Below are positions 32,851 through 41,700 of a stretch of DNA of 64,000 nucleotides, piece by piece. The stretch covers positions 1 to 64,000 of the IMG/VR virus record IMGVR_UViG_3300001533_003144; one strand, given 5' to 3'. This stretch comes from a virus. Below the pieces are notes generated by a model. The model did no database searches. It was not told where the DNA came from and saw only the letters and a list, made by a program, of their open reading frames with translations. The translations under genes were made by a program, and so were the position numbers. Within the stretch, counting starts at the first letter, position 1, and every line of letters begins with the position of its first letter.

Positions 32851-33116
32851 TGGAGATGATTTCTGTTTTATTTCAGTACCACGCTATAATAGTTTTTGTT
32901 GTGCCTGTGTCTTATCAGATATTGTCTTTACCTATAATTAAGTCACGGTTAGAGGCCAAGTTTCTTGTCCCTCTATTTGTTACTTTTCTTATATGTATAT
33001 GTTTCTTTTATGAGGAAGGGTTGATGTCTATTTTACAGAATACCGTTGAGTATGCTGGTAAAAGTATAATTTTAAACGAGGTTTATAAAAATGTTTTTAA
33101 AAGGAGGGAGAAATGA
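32850..33116 (+). CDS. small membrane protein, 88 aa
   Basis: It overlaps the upstream stop (TAATG). Two hydrophobic segments (YHAIIVFVVPVSYQILSL and FLVPLFVTFLICICFFY) precede an amphipathic C-terminus. This could be a holin-like protein, since a transglutaminase-like protein precedes it, but the endolysin is 4 kb away. Confidence 0.55.
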   Translation: MEMISVLFQYHAIIVFVVPVSYQILSLPIIKSRLEAKFLVPLFVTFLICICFFYEEGLMSILQNTVEYAGKSIILNEVYKNVFKRREK

Positions 33117-34516
33117 AAGGGGAAAAAGTTAAAGCCGCTGATAAGGTTTTTAAAAGTACCGAAGTGGTTCTTAGTGATGCTCTTGCTCATTGTAAGGACT
33201 GGTTAAAGGTTATGACCGGTGTAACTGAAGCTGCTAAAATTATGCAGACCATAGCAAAAAAGGCTTCGGGATCTACTACCCATGCGAAAGCTTTTGTAAA
33301 CTTGGTGGGTATGACCAATAAAGAAAGCGACCTCTATACCGCAGTGAAGACTCTTTTTGAGACTATTCAGTCTTATGCAAAGGTAGCTAAAAGTGGTAGT
33401 ATTGCTCAACAGGTACTCGAATATGTTTTTGGTAATGTTGAGGCTTACGGAGGTAAAGAGAAGCTTGATTTGTATCTGCAGCAGTTGGAGGCAGATAAGG
33501 ACCGTTTGATCCTTCAGTTTCCTGTAGGTTCTCCTGGTGAGTTTGATAAGGTTGTTGAGTTGTTTGTCGAGAAGCGTGTCCGGACATCTCCTTATTCTGT
33601 CAAAAGGACAGAAATGTTGTCAAGCGTAATTGAGCTTATGGGTACTTATGTTGAAGATGCCGGCAGAAAGTATAAGGAAGCTGTGCAGAGTATTGGTGCT
33701 TTAAATGAGTTCTTAGTGCTGGTCAATGAATATGCTTCTTTAAAAAAGCCTGAAGATCGTGACAGGGTTGAACAGCAGTTAATGCAAAATCCTCTTTGGG
33801 AAAAGTTTGGTGCGTTGGTATCTTTTCCGGCAGAGAAGGGTAGCTATGTATATGATATGGAAGTGATGGATCCTGCTCCAAAAGTCCAGAGTTTTATGTT
33901 ACAGGCGGCTATGTGTGTTCGTGCTTTCTTGGATGATCCTATAGAAGCTTTTATTACTGTAGATAGTATTCTTGAGACTCTGGTGATCGGGATGAGTGAA
34001 GTCATCTCTTACACCCTAGATGTTGTAGAGGAGGAAGTTCCTGAACCTGCTGTTGAAGAAGATTTGTACGGTGAGCTTGAGTTAGCTGCCAGTTTTAAAC
34101 AGAAAGCGTTGGACATAAGCGGTGATATCTCTACGGAAGAGATTATGAAAGCCCGACAGATCCTTGAAGATGCCGGGATCTCTGAGGAGATTATATTTCT
34201 TCTTCCTTCGGTAGAGGAAGTTGATCAGCTTAATCAGGTTGCAGCAAACAAAAAAAGTGCTGTGACTCTGGAACTTATTCGGGGGTATGCCAACCATTTT
34301 GATGTCGTAGCTAAATCGGGTGGTAGGCTTGACCCTATAAAGAATGCTTTAATTTCAGATGTGAGGTCTCTGGGTGTTACAGCTTCCAGGGTTAAGGTTC
34401 TTTCCGGGATGTCTGTTAATTCTCTTTATTCTGAGACACTTTTTCCTGAAAAGTTTCTTACAGGTTATTTGGGTATGAAGCCTGTTAAAGCTGTTCGTAA
34501 GGTTAAGGATATATAG
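33113..34516 (+). CDS. large helical structural-like protein, 467 aa
   Basis: AAAGGAGGG precedes the ATG and the start overlaps the previous stop. The sequence is helical with repeated Ala, Lys, Glu and Val, few Cys and no catalytic motifs. The last 80 residues are basic. Its position between terminase pieces and the size suggest a virion or head-associated protein, which is inference only. Confidence 0.55.
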   Translation: MKGEKVKAADKVFKSTEVVLSDALAHCKDWLKVMTGVTEAAKIMQTIAKKASGSTTHAKAFVNLVGMTNKESDLYTAVKTLFETIQSYAKVAKSGSIAQQVLEYVFGNVEAYGGKEKLDLYLQQLEADKDRLILQFPVGSPGEFDKVVELFVEKRVRTSPYSVKRTEMLSSVIELMGTYVEDAGRKYKEAVQSIGALNEFLVLVNEYASLKKPEDRDRVEQQLMQNPLWEKFGALVSFPAEKGSYVYDMEVMDPAPKVQSFMLQAAMCVRAFLDDPIEAFITVDSILETLVIGMSEVISYTLDVVEEEVPEPAVEEDLYGELELAASFKQKALDISGDISTEEIMKARQILEDAGISEEIIFLLPSVEEVDQLNQVAANKKSAVTLELIRGYANHFDVVAKSGGRLDPIKNALISDVRSLGVTASRVKVLSGMSVNSLYSETLFPEKFLTGYLGMKPVKAVRKVKDI

Positions 34517-34549
34517 TTATATTTATTTGGTTTGTTCTATTTATGGTGA

Positions 34550-36061
34550 ATGATGTCTGATGATCGCTTAGAAATGTACCGGAGTGGGTCGAAGGTTGCT
34601 ATAAAAGGTTCCACTTGGGTTTTTAAGGGGGTCTCTAAAGATCTGTTTCAAGATGAGTTTGATTCTAATCCTGTAAAGGCTCGAAGAGATTATGGTGCAG
34701 AGCCTCCTGAAGGTTCTGGTAATGCTATTCCTATGCCCGAACTTATTGATACCTATTCAAACAAAGGCAGGGAGGACCCTGTTGACAGTTCATTAAACCG
34801 GTTGGGCTGGGTTGTTCCTCCGATCTTTGAGTGGTTTGTTGGGGATCCTCGGTTTAACTATTACCTACACTTTGACCTTTCAAAGTCAGGAGACCAGACA
34901 GGTTTAGGTCTGGTGCATTATGATCATTATACTAATATGTATGCAGCTGACCTTATAATGAAAATCCCTGTGTCAAAAGACTGGAATCTCAAGTTTAAGT
35001 CTATAGAGATTTTGGTAGATTTTTTGATTGGTAGAGGGTTTTATTTGGCAACAGTTAGTTTTGATGGTTTTCAGTCTTTACAGATAATACAAAACCTGAC
35101 AGCTAAAGGTATAAATGCTTTACAGTTTTCGGTGGATCGTTCTCCGGAAGCTTATGATACCTTAATATCTACAATTCTTCAGAATAGGTTTGATTACTAC
35201 TATCATTATACTTTTTGTGAAGAACTTAAAGCAATTCAGATAGTGGGTAATAAGTATGATCACCCTTCTGGAGGGTCTAAGGATGTAAGTGACGGTGTTG
35301 CCGGGTCTTTAGCTAATTGTGTTAGGGCTTCTACGGCCGTTGCTTTTAACCGGGAAGATCTTTCCGATGTTTTTATTGATTCAGAAATGGTGTTTGAAGA
35401 CGGTTTCGTTATTGATAAAGAAACCGGGGCTGTTGAAATAACTAATTTACACGCCATTCGTTACGGTAATTTAAGCAGCTTTTATATAGACTCCTATGAA
35501 GATGTAGTTTTAGTGTTGCGAGGGTATCTTGAGAACCGTGTTTTCTTTTTGGATTATGTTGAGTTGTTTGATTTGGGTACTCCTAATTTATATGATATTC
35601 TCCTTAATTTAATCTCAGCCTTTAAACCTGCGTTTGTAGGCTTGGGTCGGTCGGTATCTTTCCATATTGTGGATATGCTTAGGGAAGCTAGAATTCGTGC
35701 TGTTTCTGCTGATACCGGTAGATTGGATACTGCTTCCAACAAAAACATCCGGGTAGTTCGTCAGAATCTTAGGGAGACAATAGAAACTTTGGTAGCTCAG
35801 ATAAAACAAAAGTCCTTTAAAGTTGTAGATCGCCTAACTATATTTAATCAGCTTTCCGAACTCAATTACAATAACTACCAGAACAAGTTATTAGCAGTCT
35901 CTATGGGGGCTTGGTTACATTATATGCTACAGGAAACTAAAAGGAGTTTAGGTAAGATGCCAAGACCCGTGTTGGGTGGGGAGAATGTTTCTTATTCGGT
36001 AAGAACACCCTCTGTCCCCAATGCAAGGCAAGGGGGTCGCCCTAAACCAAAGTTCCGGTAA
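34550..36061 (+). CDS. terminase large subunit, C-terminal nuclease part with extension
   Basis: The start (ATG at 34550 or 34553) is weakly preceded by GGTG. After KVAIKGSTWVFK, which aligns with the TerL linker strand, the RNase H-like nuclease residues are visible: LHFDLSKSGDQTGLG, TVSFDGFQS and SKDVSDGVAGSLAN give the three acidic positions. After about residue 260 there is a further domain of about 240 residues (LFDLGTPNLYDILLN onward) ending in a Pro/Arg tail. The extension is longer than in usual terminases. It would join the ATPase part at 31349. Confidence 0.8.
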   Translation: MMSDDRLEMYRSGSKVAIKGSTWVFKGVSKDLFQDEFDSNPVKARRDYGAEPPEGSGNAIPMPELIDTYSNKGREDPVDSSLNRLGWVVPPIFEWFVGDPRFNYYLHFDLSKSGDQTGLGLVHYDHYTNMYAADLIMKIPVSKDWNLKFKSIEILVDFLIGRGFYLATVSFDGFQSLQIIQNLTAKGINALQFSVDRSPEAYDTLISTILQNRFDYYYHYTFCEELKAIQIVGNKYDHPSGGSKDVSDGVAGSLANCVRASTAVAFNREDLSDVFIDSEMVFEDGFVIDKETGAVEITNLHAIRYGNLSSFYIDSYEDVVLVLRGYLENRVFFLDYVELFDLGTPNLYDILLNLISAFKPAFVGLGRSVSFHIVDMLREARIRAVSADTGRLDTASNKNIRVVRQNLRETIETLVAQIKQKSFKVVDRLTIFNQLSELNYNNYQNKLLAVSMGAWLHYMLQETKRSLGKMPRPVLGGENVSYSVRTPSVPNARQGGRPKPKFR

Positions 36062-36071
36062 AACTTAGAAG

Positions 36072-36082
36072 TTTATACAATA
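36072..36082 (+). promoter_or_regulatory. class B-like motif TTTATACAATA (one mismatch)
   Basis: Matches TTTATATAATA at 10 of 11 bases. It lies 10 bases after the terminase nuclease stop and 30 bases before the ATG at 36113, the same spacing as the exact copies. Confidence 0.4.
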
Positions 36083-36112
36083 AATGAGATTGTTCTTGCT
36101 ATGGAGGTTTGT

Positions 36113-36376
36113 ATGGGAGCTAAAGTGGTTGGAGGCTTTTTAGAGGAGATCCAGGCAGCTATGGAGGTTTTAGACGAGCCTAAAGCCGTTGAAAATGGTG
36201 ACGGGACTTCGGTTGTGACGGATTCAACGGGGTTTTGTTCTGAGGATATGGATACCGAAAGCCTGGATGAGTTTCTAAGTTATGCCCGTTATGGGAACGA
36301 AGTTCAGTTTGGGTCTTTTAGACATAATCGGGACTTTATTGTGAAAAATGGTAGGTTGTTTGTACTTCAAAAATAG
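36113..36376 (+). CDS. hypothetical protein, 87 aa
   Basis: The ATG at 36113 follows ATGGAGG by 6 bases. The product is acidic in the first two thirds (DGTSVVTDSTGFCSEDMDTE) and beta-rich at the end. Nothing identifies it. It begins an operon leading to the endolysin. Confidence 0.5.
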   Translation: MGAKVVGGFLEEIQAAMEVLDEPKAVENGDGTSVVTDSTGFCSEDMDTESLDEFLSYARYGNEVQFGSFRHNRDFIVKNGRLFVLQK

Positions 36377-36385
36377 GAGGGAATA

Positions 36386-37132
36386 ATGGATTTTTTAGAC
36401 AAAGGTACAGTTACTACCGGGGATTTTAAAGATTACTTAAAATCTTTGGTTGAGTTTGGTCAGATGATAGGAGACGCTGCTGACGAGGAGGTTTTACAGA
36501 ATACTCACATTAAAGATATTGTAACTGCCAAACATCGTAAAAGGGCGGCTATTCGTGAAGCAGCTTTAGGGAATTCCCCTAAAGTTAAGCTACTGAAAAA
36601 TGTTGTTGCTATTAAGAAAAAAGAAGAGTCAGGCTGGGTTGTTTATGACAGTTCTGGTAAAAAGCGGTTAGGGGGTCCTTATTCTTCTGAAAAGGAGGCT
36701 GATAAAAGGCTCGATCAGGTTGAGTATTTTAAATCTAAGTCTAAAGAGAAAGAACCTGAAAAAAGGGTTGAAGCTAAAGACAGGACAGAGAGTGAGATAG
36801 ATTCAGTTTCTGCCTATGATTTGTCGAGGAAAGTAACGGCTTTTGTTAGTTGGGCTATGATGAAGGGTGGTCCCAGAGTTCGTAGTTATGCTCAATCTAT
36901 TAATCTGGGTATGACAGCTCTTGCCCGAAGTGTCGGGAGCAGTTTATATGCAGTTCATAACCGGAATGAGATTGGTAATAGTTCTTCATTTGGTTTAAGG
37001 GCGGTTCAGGAAGCGAAGTCCCGTGTGGAGACATTGTTGTCTTTAAAAATAACTGCAAAAGAGAAAGATCATCTTCTTGGTCTTATGAACGACCTTAATT
37101 TGGTAGAAAAAATAGTTAAGTTAAGAAAATAG
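36386..37132 (+). CDS. hypothetical phage protein with a small conserved WVVxD...LGGPY domain
   Basis: Residues about 75-110 contain SGWVVYDSSGKKRLGGPYSS and EADKRLDQVEYFKS, a small domain recurrent in large phage structural or accessory proteins whose role is unknown. N- and C-terminal parts are helical and basic. GGAGGG precedes the ATG. It lies between terminase and endolysin genes and may be a virion component. Confidence 0.55.
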   Translation: MDFLDKGTVTTGDFKDYLKSLVEFGQMIGDAADEEVLQNTHIKDIVTAKHRKRAAIREAALGNSPKVKLLKNVVAIKKKEESGWVVYDSSGKKRLGGPYSSEKEADKRLDQVEYFKSKSKEKEPEKRVEAKDRTESEIDSVSAYDLSRKVTAFVSWAMMKGGPRVRSYAQSINLGMTALARSVGSSLYAVHNRNEIGNSSSFGLRAVQEAKSRVETLLSLKITAKEKDHLLGLMNDLNLVEKIVKLRK

Positions 37133-37143
37133 GAGGTCTTACT

Positions 37144-37434
37144 ATGTTAAATGGTACTAATTTTGTTCCTGTCACCAAAGATATTTTTAAGCAGATGAGT
37201 TCTGCCGAAAAGGAAGAAGTTATTTCACATTTTAAAAGGGAATGTTTGATGGCTTCTGATGATATTCAGGGTGTTATTGATTTTGCTACGGATGTAATCC
37301 GATTGAGTCATAAGTTGCCGGTTAAACTAGATTTCAGTCAGATAATTGCAGCTATTAATAATGAAGAGGTAGCAGATCCAACTGTTATTGAGCATAGTGA
37401 AGTGGCTAAGGGGGGTGAAAATGTCCCCGAATAA
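37144..37434 (+). CDS. hypothetical protein, 96 aa
   Basis: TAGGAGG precedes the ATG. The product is a helical, mostly acidic protein with no recognised motifs. Its end overlaps the endolysin start by 14 bases, so the two are translationally coupled. Confidence 0.5.
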   Translation: MLNGTNFVPVTKDIFKQMSSAEKEEVISHFKRECLMASDDIQGVIDFATDVIRLSHKLPVKLDFSQIIAAINNEEVADPTVIEHSEVAKGGENVPE

Positions 37435-38188
37435 AAAAGTTAGAAAGAAAAAAACTGAGGTAGAGGCTGTTGCTCAGTCTGTGCCTACTAAAGCTTCTTT
37501 GGCTAGAAACCCTAAGAAGTTTGTTGGTTTTAAGCTTGTCAGGTTTCCCCAGGGTATTTTAAAAGATATTTATGGTAATCCTGAGTTGCTTGTTCCTCGT
37601 ATGCGTTGGGTAAATGCTGAGGTATTCTCTGTGGTAGATCGTGTTTTGAAAAGTCCTTACCAAAAGGTTATTGTCATTACGGATACTTTCAGATTACCTT
37701 CCGAAAGTTATGTAGCCCGTATGAAAAAAGGAGGTAAGGTAGCTCCTACAGGTCTTTCCGGGCATAACTATGGCATTTCATGGGATATTGCTCTTGAACA
37801 TACTTATTCGGCTTCTGGTAAGTCTCATTCCGAGTTAGTAAAGGACTTGTCTGGCCTTGGTTTGTATCCTATATCAAGAGAGCCTTGGCACTTCAATTTG
37901 GTTTTTAAAGATGAGCGAGAGTATTTCTTTTCACTCTTTGATAAACTTTCTTTTTTACATAAAAAAATGGCGAAAGACATGGTTAAATCGTTCAGTAGTC
38001 TGGTTGTGTCTGTTAAGTCTATTAAAGATATTCAGTCTAAATTGGGTTTAGTTGCTGACGGTATTGTTGGTAAGCGTACTGGGATGGCTGTTACAATGCT
38101 GTTGGCCGAGAAGAAGGGGTTGTTCAAGGGTGTCTTAGATGATAAGGTTAATGAAATAAATGTTAATTTAGTTGATGTATGGGAGTAG
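37421..38188 (+). CDS. endolysin: M15-type peptidase with C-terminal peptidoglycan-binding domain
   Basis: The ATG at 37421 follows GGGGGG. After a basic leader comes an M15/VanY-type L,D- or D,D-peptidase core: TGLSGHNYGISWDIALE (about residues 110-126) carries the metal-binding His and Asp, and REPWHFN (about 152-158) the third His. Residues about 205-245 (SIKDIQSKLGLVADGIVGKR) are a PG_binding_1 repeat. This architecture cuts cell-wall peptides and anchors to peptidoglycan. The gene sits in the structural region, so it may act in lysis or at entry. Confidence 0.8.
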   Translation: MSPNKKVRKKKTEVEAVAQSVPTKASLARNPKKFVGFKLVRFPQGILKDIYGNPELLVPRMRWVNAEVFSVVDRVLKSPYQKVIVITDTFRLPSESYVARMKKGGKVAPTGLSGHNYGISWDIALEHTYSASGKSHSELVKDLSGLGLYPISREPWHFNLVFKDEREYFFSLFDKLSFLHKKMAKDMVKSFSSLVVSVKSIKDIQSKLGLVADGIVGKRTGMAVTMLLAEKKGLFKGVLDDKVNEINVNLVDVWE

Positions 38189-38190
38189 TT

Positions 38191-38751
38191 ATGGAAAATT
38201 CTACTGATAAATTAATTATTAAATCTACTGGTACATTAGGGGATGTTGCTCTTCCTGATATGGATGCTGAGGAGATAGCGGCTTGGGAAGGTAAGGAAGT
38301 TCAGGATCAGGAAGGTCGTGAGTATATTCTGAAATACAAAACCAATAAAGATCTGGGTGGTGGGGATGTTGTCAAGAATCTTGAAGCTGAACAGAAGAGT
38401 TCTCCGGATTCGGTGCATCTCGGCGAAGGTGTCGAGGTTAGCGGTAAATGGGACCCTTATCAATACCTGGAAAACCTTTATAATGATTACTTGGATTTGG
38501 TACAGAAGTCCGATCTTCTTTTTTCACAAAAACTGGCAGGAGAGTATGACGGTAAAATATATGATGAGTTCAGTTGTTTTGAGGATTTTTGTCAGGACTG
38601 TTTAGAGCATTTAAAGGATCAGTTGAAGTTGTTCCAGGCTAAACTTAGGCAGAATGCTATTAATAACAGACAATATCAAAATGCTAAACTAATCTTAGAT
38701 ACCTGTACCGAAGCTCTCCGGAAGTTCCTGTGTGGGGACATAAAATTTTAA
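38191..38751 (+). CDS. hypothetical protein, 186 aa
   Basis: The ATG at 38191 lies 7 bases after GGGAG. The first 70 residues are acidic and extended (ADEEI-type helices), and the rest is helical with several Cys (FSCFEDFCQDCLEHL). It is followed by the giant multidomain gene after 12 bases, which suggests a chaperone or packaging partner. No family is recognised. Confidence 0.5.
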   Translation: MENSTDKLIIKSTGTLGDVALPDMDAEEIAAWEGKEVQDQEGREYILKYKTNKDLGGGDVVKNLEAEQKSSPDSVHLGEGVEVSGKWDPYQYLENLYNDYLDLVQKSDLLFSQKLAGEYDGKIYDEFSCFEDFCQDCLEHLKDQLKLFQAKLRQNAINNRQYQNAKLILDTCTEALRKFLCGDIKF

Positions 38752-38763
38752 TGGAGAGTCCTT

Positions 38764-41700
38764 ATGGGTAGCGGTCCCTCTTTTCTTACAAAAGGTTTCC
38801 TTACTTCTCTTGTAAAAAAGATAACTCTTTTTGATTTTGACGGTACAATTGCTTTTACTGGGGAAGAGTTTGAAGACAATCGTTTGATTAATCCTATCGA
38901 AAACCGGGAGATAACTTCCAAGCTTAAAGAACTTATCGAGTCCGGGGAATCTGTAGGGATTCTTACCGCCAGAAAGAACGAGGGTCTGATCCGTAAATAT
39001 CTTTATCATATTGGAATATTTGCGGAGGAGTTGGAAATTTTTACTGTAGGGGATGCTGATTCCGAGGCTAAAGGTGAGTTTATATTGGAAAATTTTACGG
39101 ATTATGATATTGTTGTCCTGTATGATAACCGGTCAGATTATTTAACTTCTGCTGCCGAGATATTAAAAGACTCTGGAATAGGTTTTGCTCCTGTTTTGGT
39201 TGCTGATAATAGGGAATATAAAACCCAGGGTTCTGATCAACCGAATAAGGCATACCAGAGGATAATTGATGCTTACATACAGGATGTTCAGGGTGTGTCT
39301 GTTGAAGATATATCAAGCCTTTGGTATTTAGATCCTGAAGAAGGAGATTTATGGGTACAGATTAAAGAAAGGTTTTTTTCTTTAGTATCTTCCAAAGAGC
39401 GGGAGTTTATAGAATGGGTTTCTCGCTTGCCCGAAAACCTTAAATATGCGGTGTATGCTGTGGATATGGAATTTGACGGGGTACTCGAAGATTTTATTGA
39501 TCATTATGGCGTTAGTGAACTCTATGAACTGGAAAACCTGGTTGATGTTGATTTTTTTCAAAAATGTCTTGATAGAAGAATGGAAAGTTATCGTCTTTTT
39601 CCCTACTTTATGTCTCACGGGTGGCTTTTTAAAGACGGTACTTCTTTAGATGCTTCCGGGGATGATCATCGTCTTATTCCTATGGAGTTATGGTTTCCAG
39701 AGAATATTATAACTCTGCACTTATCCGGATCTGATTTATCGGCTAGGTTGAACACTACAATGAATCAGGGTCAGGTCAGGGCTTTAAACAGGATAATCAA
39801 AGAATTGGGGGTTTCTACCTTTACCTACGATGTTTATCAGGGGAACGATCAAGTTAGTTCGGGTGTTGTAGATCTTATTTCTGAGAGGATAGATTGGGCA
39901 GCTATTCTAAACCCTGTTAAGGTTTCTGGTAGTGAAACTCTTGGATTAAAAAAAGCTACTGATTTAGTAAAGGTGTTGGCAAAAACCATACCTGTTCCGG
40001 ACGAGTACCTTAATCAGATATTTTATCACGGGGGTTATTATGAGGACTCTGTAATTCAAGATATTTTTACAAATGGTCTAAAGGGTAGGGATGTTCAAGG
40101 AAGGGCTATGCTTGCTCCTTTAAAAAACTTTGTTTATATGACTAAAGATTTTAACTACGCTTTAATTTATGCTGTGGGAGGTTCTATTTTAGGTTCCGGT
40201 AGTCCTATGTCTGATTCTAAAGATAAGCCTTGGGGTCTCGTTTTTGAAATACCTGGATCTTCCCTTTCTAATATACAGCCTGACGAGGATGCTATTGGTG
40301 AGCTTATATGGAGAGCATATAGCGAAAACAATGCTTCGTTGGAGTGGTTAAAGTATTATGCAGAAACTTATCTTACCTCTAATCAGTTAAAGAAAATAAA
40401 GGAAGGGGAATATATGTATTATGCTCAAGGAGGTAAAAGGCTTACTAGGTATTTACCTCATAGCGTGTTAGAAAGGTTATTGCAGGTTTCTTTTGCTTTT
40501 TCAAACGAGGGAAGAGTTGCTGTGTCTGGGGCTTATGTTGTTGACAGAAGGCACCCCGAAGTGTTGGGAGGTGATTTTGATTCTATTAAACAGTATATGG
40601 TACATATATCGGGTTTTTCTGAAATGCCTCAAGCCATTGTTCAGTTGGAAGAGCAAGCTAAGATACTGGAAGCTGAAAAAGTTCAGGCAAAGAAAGTAAC
40701 CTCTTCGGAATCTGGGTCTATTCCTTCTACGGTTTCTGGTAAAGATGCTTCTTCTCAGGACATACTTGATTTTTTTTGTGTTACCTCTTCCGGGATTTAT
40801 GGTCTTATCCTTGTAGCCCCCGCTACGGTAGTTGATTGGGTTGAGGGAGTTAAGGACTTGCCTTTTGAGGAAGGGGTTACTTGGTTGTTTAAAAACTATC
40901 CTGATCCTGAACTGACTTTAGAGGTCTGTAATTATCTGAGAAAATTGTACACTAAAATTGCTGGGATAAACATAAGATCTATAAATGCTGTGTGGGAAGA
41001 AAGTATTTGTCCCCGTCTTGTTAAAGATGCCGGTAAAAAGTTTCTTGGTAGTCAGGATAATATTTGGGATGAAGATGGTAATCTTATTAAAGCTTCTTCT
41101 TCTTTGTCGGTTGTTACTGTGGGAGACTATTCCGGTGATTTAAGGGAACTGGCGCATTTAGTTAAGGCAGGGGATCCTGAAGGTATATACTTGGCAGGTG
41201 AACTGATGTCAGAAATTGTCTCTGATGGTTCAATTCTTGTTCCTGTCCCAAGTAGAGAAGGGTATGCCACAACTACTTTAAATTTGTGTGAGTCTATTGT
41301 TAAACATAACCCTTCTTGTCAAGTTTATGATGTTTTAAAAGGGGCTAGCCGGGAGTCTCTTTATGAACTTAAAAAGCAGGGTAAAACTTTAACTGAGGAT
41401 GAGCTTGGTTTGACTCTTTACGGAGATCTTCCTGAAGGGTCTCCTGTATATTTAGTAGATAATGTTGTTGCCACCGGAGCTACTGGTTTAGCTGCTCACA
41501 AAGTTATTCCTAATTCTATTTTGGTAGCAATAGCAGATGATTCCGGGGTGGCTAAAGCTGGTACACATTACACTAATCTGTTTCGCAATGTTGCTTCTGG
41601 GGAAGATTTTAATGCTTTTCTGAAAGGCTTTATTGGTCCTGTTTATCGAGGAGGTTCTAATAAAGATTTATCTCAGGATCAATCTCCTTTCTATTTTACT

